Below, piece after piece: positions 42,801 through 51,941 of a stretch of DNA of 64,000 nucleotides. The position numbers and the translations under genes are program-made. Each line of letters begins with the position of its first letter. The stretch's first letter is position 1. The stretch is from Saccharofermentans sp. (lineage in GTDB: Bacteria > Bacillota > Clostridia > Saccharofermentanales > Saccharofermentanaceae), in assembly GCA_024403675.1 (NCBI GenBank), contig JAKSRH010000004.1, positions 1-64,000 on the forward strand. The letters are read 5' to 3'. Below the pieces are notes generated by a model. That model had not been told where the DNA came from and made no database searches. It worked only from the letters and a program-made list of their open reading frames with translations.

Positions 42801-44669
42801 GCTGCGGATGTAAGAGATATGACTTACACCAAGGCTAATCGTATGTATCGTCATAACGGTAAGCTTAATGAGGAAATCGCAGCAAGAATCGAGAAGGAGC
42901 TTAACTCCATTATCGGTAATGGTTATGCCATCATGTACTATATCGCATACCGTCTTGTTAAGAAGTCTAATAATGATGGATATATCGTAGGATCTCGAGG
43001 ATCTGTAGGTTCGTCTTTGGTAGCTACCATGTGTGGTATCACTGAGGTTAACCCTATGGCACCTCACTATAGATGCCCTAAGTGTAAGTATTGTGAATTT
43101 GATCATACGGGTACTTATGGTTCAGGCTTTGATATGCCACTTAAGAACTGCCCTGAGTGTGGTGAAGAGATGATTAGAGATGGTCAGGAAATTCCTTTCG
43201 AGACCTTCCTTGGATTCTATGGCGACAAGCAGCCTGATATCGACCTTAACTTCTCATCCGCATACCAGCCTAGGGCACACGAGTATGTAGCGGTGCTTTT
43301 CGGAGCGTCACACACATTCCGTGCGGGTACTATTGGTGCTTTTGCGGACAAGAACGCAATTGCCCTTGCACGTAAGGTAGCCGAAAGCAAAGGACAGGTG
43401 GCGTCAAATGCCATGCTTGCGTATATGTCTGACGGCATTATTGGTGTTAAGAGAACTACAGGTCAGCACCCTGGTGGTATCGTCGTTGTCCCTAAGGAGA
43501 TGGACGTTTATGAGTTTACGCCTATCCAGTATCCTGCTAATAAGACGACATGTGGCATTATTACTACACACTTTGACTTTAATAAGCTTCACGATACTAT
43601 CTTGAAGCTCGATATTCTTGGTCACGCTGATCCTACTGTGCTTCGTATGCTTCAGGAGCTCACTGATATCCAGGTAACTGATGTTCCAGTTCCTGACGTG
43701 CAGGTGATGAGTCTTCTCGAGTCTACTAATGCGCTTGGGTTCCCACTTGAGGCTACAGAGGCTGGTTCTGCTACACTTGGTCTTTCTGAGATGGGTACAC
43801 ACATGGCTCGTAACATGATTAAGGAAGCAAAGCCAACTAAGTTCTACGACCTTGTTCAGCTTATGGGTCTTTCCCACGGTACTGACGTATGGACAGGTAA
43901 TGCGCAGGACCTTATTCGTAATGGTACTTGTGATATCAATTCCGTTATCGGATGTCGTGACTCTATTATGACAACTCTCATTCACTGGGGACTTCCTAAT
44001 AAGGACTCCTTTGACATTATGGAGAAGGTTCGTAAGGGTAAGGGACTTGCTCCTGAGAAGGAAGCCCTCATGCGTGAACACAACGTGCCTGATTGGTATA
44101 TTGGTTCTTGTAAGAAGATTAAGTACATGTTCCCTAAGGCGCATGCGGCTGCTTATACTTTGTCTACTTTGCGTGTAGCTTGGTTTAAGGTTTACCACCC
44201 TGAAGAGTATTACTGCTCATTCTTTACCATCCGTGGTGATGAATTCAATGCGGGTAATATGTGTAAGGGTGAGGAGCACCTCGCTAACCACCGTCGTGAA
44301 CTTGGCGAAAAGATGCACCAGGACGATAACCCTAAGACTAAGTCTGAGTTCTACTTAAGTGAAATTGTAGAGGAGATGTACCACAGAGGTATTAAGTTCC
44401 TTCCAATTGATCTTGAGAAGAGTCATGCTACTAATTTTGTAAAAGTAGCTAAGGGTGAGATTCGTCCACCTCTTGATGCTATCGATGGTATTTCTTCTTC
44501 CATGGCAGAGGCTATTACTGAAGCTCGTGATGAGGCGCCTTTCACTACACGTGAAGACCTTATGAATCGTGCTCATATTGGTAAGGCTGCTCTCGAGATT
44601 CTCGACAACTATGGTCTTCTTACTGATTTGCCAGAGACAAGCCAGATTGATATTTTCTCCTTGCTTTAA
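39882..44669 (+). CDS. polC: DNA polymerase III PolC with apparently inactive proofreading exonuclease
   Basis: This is the replicative polymerase, 1595 residues against about 1440 in Bacillus. In order: N-terminal region with a charged, disordered insert (about 160-245), OB domain (about 260-360), PHP domain opened by VELHVHSKMSEKDAV and ITDHGNVQAFPDAY, the inserted exonuclease domain (about 470-710), PHP remainder, zinc Cys set (RCPKCKYCEF / NCPECGEE), and the polymerase core with DIDLNFS, KRTTGQHPGG and LSHGTDVW. Polymerase motifs are intact. In the exonuclease domain motif I reads TIETTG (Thr475 where Asp is required), motif II NIFETLGFL lacks the Asp, and motif III EPLLAD has Glu693 in place of the catalytic His, though Asp698 remains. 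An acidic insert of about 90 residues follows motif I. No ribosome site is strong; GGAATA precedes the ATG. Confidence 0.93.
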   Translation: MKQIAQMMNFPSSCTKGLDSLVVEKIDMFRTTNTISIVVSHLDMISEENNLVSFVETLSSKTSCKINIKFIGVNSSNLASAITSLQPYIAYCLKDIKYFNECSLSYVSDDTGSKVVVSCGTVCYELMDESGRKNINTALDSFMQNVLCINPVPVEFYINDADDDYVYPDPAEAAPAYPAEDDYYSYQPVIPQEIYDSMREAEAKAVEKQAQKEKSEDKEELDPESWLAKAKKQQAENKKENSGFDYRNVQKNADSLFGRVKAGVASYNIKDVTDGMGLINIAGQLTFTDDLKLSKTGNCVIAKFNIIDKTGGIAGIMFVKPEQADEFGSKFKKGGYAGFQGIPQINRGEFNFKVDGIFEAKKPSGRKDYADYKRVELHVHSKMSEKDAVSEPSDIMKLAASFGHRACAITDHGNVQAFPDAYNTACGLKVGDTEEQFKSILGCEGYLVDDGPTIVYNLPYDEEKRRSIGSFVSITIETTGKDSCTDTILKVAASKYRLKNYLGVREEEEGESDEDAIAFSKNDIDTSLWEPEEIPEKLRDENIAIESKGIVDNSVHVLNIEQQVESIYSEDGVEVIPDTIVFEHVADFYAEVEDIIYPGSGEPCDSYFRMGELVKFIGDSYITGPNIFETLGFLRRAGFGINIEDHVYYRNKFLQPAICLEDVVRYGYEDYKGKDVLTVVSEMGIKQDESGDEPLLADCKNAAAILAKYLADKAEVNPTKLNKAIGHLSEDQIKSKQCKAYHVIYLARNNLGLYNMYNIVSEANIHYFYFRPRTPKSMLKYFSSSMIVGGACERGEIYRHVMSTYKACGKSREVAFGTLCADEKMADIMSLYDYVEIQPICNNIFMTREDPQKSDTGNVPVNREDIVIINELLVQLADYYGKPCCATTDSHFLEKDDGRYRKLLLFDMGFADADQQSDLYFRTTDEMLDEFSYLGEDKAFEVVVTNTNKIADMIEYGIKPFPSGTYPPIISRAAADVRDMTYTKANRMYRHNGKLNEEIAARIEKELNSIIGNGYAIMYYIAYRLVKKSNNDGYIVGSRGSVGSSLVATMCGITEVNPMAPHYRCPKCKYCEFDHTGTYGSGFDMPLKNCPECGEEMIRDGQEIPFETFLGFYGDKQPDIDLNFSSAYQPRAHEYVAVLFGASHTFRAGTIGAFADKNAIALARKVAESKGQVASNAMLAYMSDGIIGVKRTTGQHPGGIVVVPKEMDVYEFTPIQYPANKTTCGIITTHFDFNKLHDTILKLDILGHADPTVLRMLQELTDIQVTDVPVPDVQVMSLLESTNALGFPLEATEAGSATLGLSEMGTHMARNMIKEAKPTKFYDLVQLMGLSHGTDVWTGNAQDLIRNGTCDINSVIGCRDSIMTTLIHWGLPNKDSFDIMEKVRKGKGLAPEKEALMREHNVPDWYIGSCKKIKYMFPKAHAAAYTLSTLRVAWFKVYHPEEYYCSFFTIRGDEFNAGNMCKGEEHLANHRRELGEKMHQDDNPKTKSEFYLSEIVEEMYHRGIKFLPIDLEKSHATNFVKVAKGEIRPPLDAIDGISSSMAEAITEARDEAPFTTREDLMNRAHIGKAALEILDNYGLLTDLPETSQIDIFSLL

Positions 44670-44686
44670 GTAGAGGTTACTAATAC

Positions 44687-46957
44687 ATGGAATATAGAAC
44701 AGCTGGAATCATATTAAGAGATTCAGTTCGTCAGACTAATCAGGCATATAGTTATCTTATTCCTGATAGTCTGATGGATGTTGTTGTGCCTGGAAGTTAT
44801 GTAGAGGTACCTTTTGGAAATGGTAATCGTGTGCAAGCTGGTCTTGTAACTACTGTTTCCATGATGGAGATTGATGACTCCAAGATAAAGCGTTTTAAGT
44901 ACATTACACGTCTTCTTGACCCATATCCTGTTGTAAAGCCAGACCAGATAGAACTGATAGAAGCTATCTCTAAGAGGTATCTTTGTACTCTTGGTATGGC
45001 TATGTCACTTATGGTGCCATCTGCTATTGGTAGACCACATAGGGACAAGGCAAACTTTGTGGCGGTTAAGGATGTTATGGAGGCCAAGGCTATACTTGCC
45101 CAAGGTGGCCTAAAATCAAATAATCAGCGTATGCTTCTTGATTACTTGCTTGATAATGGTGAGTGTGAGAAGAAGATGCTTATGTCCATGACTAAGTGCA
45201 CCGAAAGTCACCTTAAGGGACTTCGTGACAAAGACTTAGTAACAGTTACAAAGCGTGAGGTAGACGACATTGAAGAAATCGAGGAAGTAGTTCCAGATGC
45301 TAGCTTCAATGTGGTTCATGAATTAAATGATGAGCAGAGAGTTGCTTATAGAAGTATTACTGATTCAATTAATGAGAATAAGCCTGAAGTATTTTTGCTT
45401 CATGGTATTACTGGTAGTGGTAAAACTGAGGTTTACTTAAAATGTGCAGGAGAAGTTTTGGAGCAGGGTGGAAGTGTTATTTATCTTGTCCCTGAGATTT
45501 CACTTACACCTCAGACTGTTAGCTGGATTACTGGTAGATTTGGAAATACTGCAGCTGTGCTTCATAGCCGTCTTACAGATAAGCAACGTGTTCGTCAGTG
45601 GAATCGTATTCGTAATGGTTCTGCTCGTATTGTTATCGGTCCTAGAAGTTGTATCTTCGCACCAGTGTCTAATTTGAAGTTGATTATTTTGGATGAGGAA
45701 CATGATGGCTCTTACAAGTCAGATTCTTTCCCAAAATATTCTGCTAAGGATATTGCTATGCTTCGTTCCAAAAAGAATGGTGCCACTATAGTACTTGGTT
45801 CTGCTACACCTTCTTCGTCTACATATTATGCGGCTAAGAATGGTTACTATAAGCTTCTTACCATGAAGAATCGTGCTAACCCTAATGCGGTGCTTCCTAC
45901 AGTTCGTATCGTTGATATGAAAAACGAGGTGAAGTTCGGAGGAAGTGATATATTGTCCACACCTCTTAAAGAAGCTATGGCTAGAGCTTTTGCTGATAAA
46001 AAGCAGGTTCTTTTGTTTCTTAATAGACGCGGTTTCTCAAGAACACTTATATGTTCTGACTGTGGTGAGCCTTGTTCATGTCCTAATTGCTCTGTAGGTA
46101 TGACTCTTCATAACAATAGACATTCTTCTCAGAGAATTCTTATTTGTCATTATTGTGGTTACACTATTCCTGCAAATGAGGCTCTGTGTAAAACTTGTGG
46201 TGGTAATCACTTTACTAAGGCAGGTGTTGGTACCCAGCAGCTTCAGGAGTTACTTGCCAAGATGTATCCTTCCGAGAAGATTCTTCGTATGGATCAGGAT
46301 ACTACTGTTGGTGCAGGTGCTCATGAAGAGATTCTTACAAGATTTCGTAATCATGAGGCATCTATTCTCATTGGTACTCAGATGATTGCCAAGGGCCATG
46401 ATTTCCCTGACGTAACTGTAGTTGGTATTTTATCTGCTGACTTAGTAGCTTCCTCATCTGACTATAGAGCCTCCGAGCGTACTTTCCAGCTTATTACACA
46501 GGCTGCTGGTCGTGCTGGTCGCGCAGGATCTCAAGGTACTGTTTTCCTTCAGTGCTTAAAACCTGATAATCCACTTTTGCAGTATGCTAGCCGTCAGGAC
46601 TATCAGTCTTTCTATGAGTCTGAAATAGTTTATCGTAAGGCTATGAACCTACCTCCATTTAAGGCGATGGGTGAGATGGTGTTGTCTTTGCCTGATGAGG
46701 ACATGTTAAGTCAAAGAAGTGCAAATCTTGAGAAGTATTTAAGAGATTTCTTAAGTTTTCAAGATTCTAAGTACGGATTCGAGCTATATGGCCCAGTTCC
46801 GGCACCTATTTACGAATTAAGAGGAAGATATCGTAATATATTCATCATAAAAGCCACAAATAAGTCTGCTATGAATGCTATATTTAGACAGGTAATGAAG
46901 GATTTTGATGCGGAATACTATCCAATTTCTTATGATAGTGATTCTACTGGAGGTTAA
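44687..46957 (+). CDS. priA: Primosomal protein N' (replication restart helicase)
   Basis: The protein has 756 residues. The N-terminal 3'-end-binding domain runs to about 105. The superfamily 2 helicase has Walker A ITGSGKTEVY at about 240 and DEEHDGSYKSD as the DEAH-type motif. The zinc domain shows the eight-Cys pattern CSDCGEPCSCPNC and CHYCGYTIP...CKTCGG. Later motifs are ILIGTQMIAKGHDFPDV and QAAGRAGRAG. It loads the replisome at stalled forks. It follows polC after 17 bases, and a DUF2974 gene starts two bases after its stop. Confidence 0.94.
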   Translation: MEYRTAGIILRDSVRQTNQAYSYLIPDSLMDVVVPGSYVEVPFGNGNRVQAGLVTTVSMMEIDDSKIKRFKYITRLLDPYPVVKPDQIELIEAISKRYLCTLGMAMSLMVPSAIGRPHRDKANFVAVKDVMEAKAILAQGGLKSNNQRMLLDYLLDNGECEKKMLMSMTKCTESHLKGLRDKDLVTVTKREVDDIEEIEEVVPDASFNVVHELNDEQRVAYRSITDSINENKPEVFLLHGITGSGKTEVYLKCAGEVLEQGGSVIYLVPEISLTPQTVSWITGRFGNTAAVLHSRLTDKQRVRQWNRIRNGSARIVIGPRSCIFAPVSNLKLIILDEEHDGSYKSDSFPKYSAKDIAMLRSKKNGATIVLGSATPSSSTYYAAKNGYYKLLTMKNRANPNAVLPTVRIVDMKNEVKFGGSDILSTPLKEAMARAFADKKQVLLFLNRRGFSRTLICSDCGEPCSCPNCSVGMTLHNNRHSSQRILICHYCGYTIPANEALCKTCGGNHFTKAGVGTQQLQELLAKMYPSEKILRMDQDTTVGAGAHEEILTRFRNHEASILIGTQMIAKGHDFPDVTVVGILSADLVASSSDYRASERTFQLITQAAGRAGRAGSQGTVFLQCLKPDNPLLQYASRQDYQSFYESEIVYRKAMNLPPFKAMGEMVLSLPDEDMLSQRSANLEKYLRDFLSFQDSKYGFELYGPVPAPIYELRGRYRNIFIIKATNKSAMNAIFRQVMKDFDAEYYPISYDSDSTGG

Positions 46958-46959
46958 GG

Positions 46960-48108
46960 GTGAATACTTTTTTTGAATATATTGAATGGCGTGGTGATTT
47001 AAGCTTTGATGTAGTTCCTTTTAATGAGGTCGATGCAGCTATTCTTGCTCGTCTCATTTATATGCCTTTCGATATATGTGTTTCTTCTGATTTTGATAAA
47101 TCATCTCTAGTATCTGATGCATGTGAGGAAATGCTTAACACTAGATATATGGAAGAACAGCTTTTGTCTCGCGACATTGATTTGAAATTTATTAAAGCTA
47201 TTCGAGATTCTCGTAGATTTGGTGGTTTGTATCTTACAGGTTTTGTTAGTCGTCTTAATATCGATGCTGAGTATCAGTTTGCCGCAGGTGTTTTTGACCT
47301 AGGTAAGAATAATTATTACTTGTGCTATCGTGGTACTGATAAGAACTTGGTTGGTTGGAAAGAAGACCTTAATATGGGTGTTGTCTTCCCAGTACCAGCA
47401 CAGCACATGGCTCTCGAGTATTTTGAAAATGCAGCAATTTCTTTGCCAGAGGGTGAGTATATTATTGGTGGACACTCCAAGGGTGGTAATCTTGCTGTTT
47501 ATGCTGCTGCTTTTAGTAACATTCAGTGCCAGAGCATGGTAAAGGAAATCTATAACTTTGATGGTCCTGGCTTTAACGAAGATGTTATGGAAATGCTTGA
47601 GTATCAGTCAGTTAAACTAAAGATAAATACTTTTGTGCCTCAGTTTTCTGTGGTTGGCATGATTCTTGATCGTATCGAGGACTATTCTGTAGTTTGCTCA
47701 GATAACGTTGGTATTTTGCAGCACGAACTTTATTCTTGGGGTGTTGGTCGCGATAGCTTTATCCTTAAAGAGAAGGTAGATTCTGGAAGTAGATTCATTG
47801 ACCACACACTTAAGGATTGGTTATCCAAGCTTGATACTAATGAGCGAAGTGAGTTTGTTGATACTTTATTTGATGTGCTTACTGCTGGTGATGCGACTGT
47901 TGCTGAAGACCTTCTTAATGGTAAAAACGTTGCTCAGATGTTTAAGGTGTATGCCAAGATGGATGCCAAGACTCGTAAGTCCTTTAATTCAGTTCTTGTA
48001 AGTCTTGCTATGAGTGCTGGAAGTACAGCTTCTAGTGCAGTAGGAAACAAGTCCTTTGTAGTTGCCGATAAGGTAGTTAGAAGAATCGGCCGCAAGAAGG
48101 GTGTTTGA
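46960..48108 (+). CDS. DUF2974/Mbeg1-like lipase-fold protein
   Basis: The protein has 382 residues. An alpha/beta-hydrolase core is indicated by YRGTDKNLVGWKEDL and the nucleophile elbow GGHSKGGNLAVYAA, with the Ser in G-x-S-x-G, followed by IYNFDGPGF. This matches the DUF2974 (Mbeg1-like) family, whose substrates are unknown; lipase or esterase activity is a guess. The start is GTG with GGAGGTTAAGG directly upstream. The C-terminal 90 residues are helical, with a weakly hydrophobic Ala/Ser-rich stretch and a basic end (RRIGRKKG). No signal peptide is seen. Confidence 0.8.
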   Translation: MNTFFEYIEWRGDLSFDVVPFNEVDAAILARLIYMPFDICVSSDFDKSSLVSDACEEMLNTRYMEEQLLSRDIDLKFIKAIRDSRRFGGLYLTGFVSRLNIDAEYQFAAGVFDLGKNNYYLCYRGTDKNLVGWKEDLNMGVVFPVPAQHMALEYFENAAISLPEGEYIIGGHSKGGNLAVYAAAFSNIQCQSMVKEIYNFDGPGFNEDVMEMLEYQSVKLKINTFVPQFSVVGMILDRIEDYSVVCSDNVGILQHELYSWGVGRDSFILKEKVDSGSRFIDHTLKDWLSKLDTNERSEFVDTLFDVLTAGDATVAEDLLNGKNVAQMFKVYAKMDAKTRKSFNSVLVSLAMSAGSTASSAVGNKSFVVADKVVRRIGRKKGV

Positions 48109-48129
48109 TTTCTTATTACGCGCATATTG

Positions 48130-48138
48130 TGTTAAAAT
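48130..48138 (+). promoter_or_regulatory. Possible extended -10 promoter upstream of def
   Basis: TGTTAAAAT at 48130-48138 fits an extended -10 in the 63-base gap before def. No good -35 is visible. It may be an internal start for the def-fmt-rsmB part of the long operon. Confidence 0.35.
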
Positions 48139-48171
48139 AATCGTTGGAAATAAATTAAAGAAGGTGAATGT

Positions 48172-48648
48172 ATGGCACTTCGTAATATTGTACTTGAGAC
48201 AGATCCACTTATTCGTAAGACTAGTAGACCAGTAGATGAGATTACTCCAAGAATCATTAAGCTTTTGGATGATATGGCAGAGACTATGTACTTCGAGAAC
48301 AGAGGTATTGGTATTGCAGCTCCTCAGGTTGGAGTACTTAGAAGAGTATTTGTAGTAGACGTTGGAGATGAGCATGGTCTCATCGAGTTTATTAATCCTG
48401 AGATTACATTTAGAAGTGGTTCACAGGTTTATTGTGAGGGTTGTCTCTCACTTCCTGGTAAGAGTGCAGATGTAGAGCGTCCAGAGATTATTAGAATCAA
48501 GGCTCTTGATAGAAATGGTAAAGAGTTCGAGCTCGAGGCGGATGGACTTCTCGCTATTTGTATCTGTCATGAGTATGATCACCTTGATGGAATCCTTTTC
48601 ACAGATAAGGCTATTGATGGTGTTGTTAACATTCAGCCACAGGAGTAA
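48172..48648 (+). CDS. def: Peptide deformylase
   Basis: This 158-residue metalloenzyme removes the formyl group from the first Met of new proteins. All three motifs are present: GIGIAAPQVG, EGCLSLPG (Cys metal ligand) and CHEYDHLDG (two His ligands and the catalytic Glu). AAGAAGGTG precedes the ATG. The stop codon overlaps the fmt start region, so the formylation and deformylation genes are coupled. Confidence 0.96.
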   Translation: MALRNIVLETDPLIRKTSRPVDEITPRIIKLLDDMAETMYFENRGIGIAAPQVGVLRRVFVVDVGDEHGLIEFINPEITFRSGSQVYCEGCLSLPGKSADVERPEIIRIKALDRNGKEFELEADGLLAICICHEYDHLDGILFTDKAIDGVVNIQPQE

Positions 48649-48650
48649 TG

Positions 48651-49598
48651 ATGAATAAATCAGATATTAAAATCGTATTTATGGGCACACCGGAGTTCGC
48701 TTCAGTGTGCCTTGACACACTTTTAGAAGCAAATTTCAATGTAGTTGCTGTAGTTTCACAGCCAGATAAGCCAGTAGGAAGAAAGCATATTATTACTCCA
48801 CCTCCAACTAAGGTGAGAGCGCTTGAAGCTGGTATTCCTGTATTTCAGCCAGATTCCATGAAGACTGATGAGTCTTATGAGGAAATAAAGAAATATGCCC
48901 CAGACCTCATTATTACTGCTGCTTACGGTAAGCTTCTTCCAGAGAGAGTATTAAATATCCCAACATATGGATGTATTAATGCTCATGGTTCGCTTCTTCC
49001 TAAGTATAGAGGTGCGTCTCCAGTTCAGATGGCAATTCTTAATGGTGAAGAGGTTACTGGTGTTACAGTAATGAAGATGGATATTGGTATGGATACTGGT
49101 GACATGATTACTAAGGTTGAAGTACCTATTGATGAGAATATTGATACAGATGGTCTTATGATGGAACTTGCTAAGGCTGGCGGTAAGCTTCTTGTTGATA
49201 CTATCGAAGACTATGTTAACGGTATTATCACACCTGTTCCTCAGGACGAAAGTCAGGCAACACATTGTTCCATGATTAAGCCTGAGGATGGTATCTTTGA
49301 TTGGAATCAGGATGTAAAGAAGATTCACGATAAGGTTAGATCTTTTAAGACATGGCCAGGTGCACAGACATCTCTTGATGGTAAGAGAGTTAAGGTGTAC
49401 GAGACTAATATTTATAGAGATGCCACTTTTGATGAGGTGGAGCCAGGTACTATCGTAAAGGCTCATAAGGGAGACCTTATTGTAGCTTGTGGTAGTGGTT
49501 ATCTTAAGATAAATGAACTTCAGCTTGAGGGTGGTAAGCGCCTTAAGGCAATTGACTGCGCTCATAACTATAAGGTTGGTACAAAGTTTGGTACTTAA
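48651..49598 (+). CDS. fmt: Methionyl-tRNA formyltransferase
   Basis: This 315-residue enzyme formylates the initiator Met-tRNA using 10-formyl-tetrahydrofolate. The N-terminal Rossmann domain has FMGTPEFASVCL, and the active site has INAHGSLLPKYRGASPVQMAIL with the catalytic Asn-His pair. VTGVTVMKMDIGMDTGDM and the C-terminal tRNA-binding domain (TWPGAQTSLDGKRVKVYE) follow. Two ATG codons are adjacent; the one at 48651 is five bases from AGGAG and is preferred over the one at 48648. The 3' end overlaps the likely rsmB start by 11 bases. Confidence 0.95.
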   Translation: MNKSDIKIVFMGTPEFASVCLDTLLEANFNVVAVVSQPDKPVGRKHIITPPPTKVRALEAGIPVFQPDSMKTDESYEEIKKYAPDLIITAAYGKLLPERVLNIPTYGCINAHGSLLPKYRGASPVQMAILNGEEVTGVTVMKMDIGMDTGDMITKVEVPIDENIDTDGLMMELAKAGGKLLVDTIEDYVNGIITPVPQDESQATHCSMIKPEDGIFDWNQDVKKIHDKVRSFKTWPGAQTSLDGKRVKVYETNIYRDATFDEVEPGTIVKAHKGDLIVACGSGYLKINELQLEGGKRLKAIDCAHNYKVGTKFGT

Positions 49599-50904
49599 TG
49601 ATCGCGAGACAGCTTATCAGTTGCTTTTCGAGTGTCTTGAAAAGGATGCTTTTTCTAATCTTGCACTTAAAGGTGCTAAGGTAACTGATTTTGTCACTGC
49701 AAGCGTGTATGGAACTATTACTTACTGCTATTCTTTAGATTATTTTATTAAGAGTTGTTCAGGTAAGGATGTAAATAAGTTTGATCCACAGACTAGAACT
49801 ATTTTAAGACTTGGTAGCTGGCAGATTTTGTGTTCTAGCAAGGTGCCAGATTATGCTGCGGTTAATTCTTCTGTAGATCTTGCCAAGAAGTATGCCAAGA
49901 AAAGTACTGGGTTAGTAAATGCAGTTCTACATAAGATCTGTGATATGGACGATAAGGCTAGAGATTTTAATTCCTATAGACCAGAAATTGCTACTAGTCT
50001 TAAGCCGGAAATTTTTGGTATTTTTAAGAAAGACTACGGTAAAGAGCGTGCATTTAGTATCGCCAAAGCACTTCTTAATTCCAATGGAACAACAATTAGA
50101 TTTAAATCGTCTATTACTAAGGATGCTATCCTCGATAAACTTAATAATGACGGGGTAAAGGTAGAAGACGCACCTTTTATGGATAATGCACTTAAGGTGG
50201 TTTCTAGCGAGAAGAATATCTCTGAATGGAAGTCATTTAAAGATGGTGATATCTTCGTTCAGGGTGAGTCTGCAATGCTTACTTCTATTGTGGCAGATCC
50301 TAAGAAGAATATGCGAATTCTCGATTGCTGTGCGGCTCCTGGTGGCAAGACTACGCATTTAGCTGATCTTACTGAAGATAGTGCTATGATTGACGCTCTC
50401 GACATTAATGAGAGTAGAGTAGAACTTATTAAGCAAAATGCTAATAGACTTGGGTTTAAGTCCATAAATGCTATGAAGGGTGACGCTTCCACCTTTGGAA
50501 GTAATAAAGCACAATATGATTTGGTGATTGCTGATGTTCCTTGTAGTGGGTTAGGACTTATGGCTAAGAAACCTGATATTAGACTTCAGATTACTTATGA
50601 CCGTATCCAGGAATTGTTGCCACTTCAGAAGGCAATACTTAATAATGCGGCACGTAATGTGGTGCCAGGGGGAACACTTATTTATAGTACTTGCACTATT
50701 AATAAGGCAGAAAATGAGAATCAGGTCGAAGAGTTTCTTAAGGAACACGATGACTTTTATGCGGAAGATATTAGACCATATCTTCCAGATAGACTTAGTT
50801 TAGGAGACAGAGAAGAAATGGCTTCTAAGGGAATGCTTACTTTGTTCCCAGATATGGACGGCTGTGATGGTTTCTTTATTTCTAGATTAAGAAGGAGGAC
50901 ATAA
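49588..50904 (+). CDS. rsmB: 16S rRNA m5C967 methyltransferase RsmB
   Basis: The protein has about 438 residues. An N-terminal NusB-like RNA-binding domain (DRETAYQLLFECLEKDAF) is followed by the methylase with AdoMet motif ILDCCAAPGGKTTHLA and the Cys pair in DVPCSGLGLMAKKPDIR and IYSTCTINKAENE. No ATG fits the N-terminus. A TTG at 49588, inside the last codons of fmt and about eight bases after AAGGTTGG, gives MVLNDRETAY and is the best start. An ATG at 49513 in the same frame would add a stretch read from the fmt gene. This makes the fmt-rsmB junction an 11-base overlap with probable translational coupling. Confidence 0.85.
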   Translation: MVLNDRETAYQLLFECLEKDAFSNLALKGAKVTDFVTASVYGTITYCYSLDYFIKSCSGKDVNKFDPQTRTILRLGSWQILCSSKVPDYAAVNSSVDLAKKYAKKSTGLVNAVLHKICDMDDKARDFNSYRPEIATSLKPEIFGIFKKDYGKERAFSIAKALLNSNGTTIRFKSSITKDAILDKLNNDGVKVEDAPFMDNALKVVSSEKNISEWKSFKDGDIFVQGESAMLTSIVADPKKNMRILDCCAAPGGKTTHLADLTEDSAMIDALDINESRVELIKQNANRLGFKSINAMKGDASTFGSNKAQYDLVIADVPCSGLGLMAKKPDIRLQITYDRIQELLPLQKAILNNAARNVVPGGTLIYSTCTINKAENENQVEEFLKEHDDFYAEDIRPYLPDRLSLGDREEMASKGMLTLFPDMDGCDGFFISRLRRRT

Positions 50905-51941
50905 TGAAGAAGTTTTGCTTAGATCTTACTTTAGAAGATGTTAAAGCTTGGTGCGTGGAGAAAAAACTCCCAGCCTTTAGAGCGGGTCAGATTTATAAAT
51001 GGCTTTCTTCTGGCGTAATTGACACTGAGGAGATGACAAACATCCCTAAAAATATAAGAGAGCAGTTAAATGAAGACTTTTCTATGGATGGAATGAAGGT
51101 TATCCATAAGTTTGTGTCCGAGATAGATGGTACGACTAAGTTTGTATACCTATTAGGTGACGGTAATATTATCGAGACTGTTGTTATGAGATATAAGACA
51201 GGTCTTTCAGTTTGTATTTCATCTCAGGCTGGATGCAAGATGGGCTGTACTTTCTGTGCATCTGCAAAGGCAGGTTTTGGTAGAAGTTTGACATCAGGTG
51301 AGATGCTTGGACAAGTTATTTTGTCTGGAAAAAACATGGGTGAAAAAATTCATAACGTAGTAGTTATGGGTATCGGTGAACCATTTGATAACTACGATAA
51401 TCTTATTGGTTTTATAAAGCTTGCAAATAATCCAGATGGACTTAACCTTGGCGCACGTCATATTACTGTATCAACTTGTGGACTTATCGAGCGCATTAAA
51501 GAGTTTACTGCACTTCGTCTTCAGGTTAATTTGGCAATTTCACTTCATGCGCCAAATGATGAACTTCGTCGTCAGCTTATGCCAGTTCCTGCACACTATC
51601 CACTTAAGGATTTGATCGCGGTTTGTCGTGACTACGTAAATGCTACTGGTAGACGTATTACTTTCGAATATTCTCTTTTTGATGAGCTTAATGATACTAT
51701 CGCGTGTGCAGGTGAACTTGCACGACTTCTTAAGGGGCTTAACTGCCATATTAATTTGATTGCAGCAAACGAGTTCCCTGGTAGCCCTTATAAGCGTTGT
51801 CGTCCTAAGCGTATTGAGGTTTTCCGTAAGGAGCTCGAAAGACTAGGTCTTAATGCTACACTTCGTCGTGAGATGGGTACAGACATAATGGCGGCTTGTG
51901 GTCAGCTTCGCCGTGGTATCGAGGAGGAAACAAAATGCTAA
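50904..51941 (+). CDS. rlmN: Dual-specificity 23S rRNA/tRNA adenine-C2 methyltransferase RlmN
   Basis: This 345-residue radical-SAM enzyme methylates C2 of A2503 in 23S rRNA and A37 in some tRNAs. The cluster motif CKMGCTFCAS is at about residues 112-121. The AdoMet-contact GIGEPFDNYDN, SLHAPNDELRR and FEYSLFDELND segments are typical, and the second catalytic Cys is in MAACGQLRRG near the end. AAGGAGG precedes the ATG, which overlaps the rsmB stop by one base. Its 3' end overlaps the phosphatase gene by seven bases. Confidence 0.95.
   Translation: MKKFCLDLTLEDVKAWCVEKKLPAFRAGQIYKWLSSGVIDTEEMTNIPKNIREQLNEDFSMDGMKVIHKFVSEIDGTTKFVYLLGDGNIIETVVMRYKTGLSVCISSQAGCKMGCTFCASAKAGFGRSLTSGEMLGQVILSGKNMGEKIHNVVVMGIGEPFDNYDNLIGFIKLANNPDGLNLGARHITVSTCGLIERIKEFTALRLQVNLAISLHAPNDELRRQLMPVPAHYPLKDLIAVCRDYVNATGRRITFEYSLFDELNDTIACAGELARLLKGLNCHINLIAANEFPGSPYKRCRPKRIEVFRKELERLGLNATLRREMGTDIMAACGQLRRGIEEETKC

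Noticed and set aside
43404-44198. Minus-strand frame of 264 codons inside polC
   Set aside because: Complementary to conserved PolC motifs, with no ribosome site, no domain and skewed Arg/Ser/His content.
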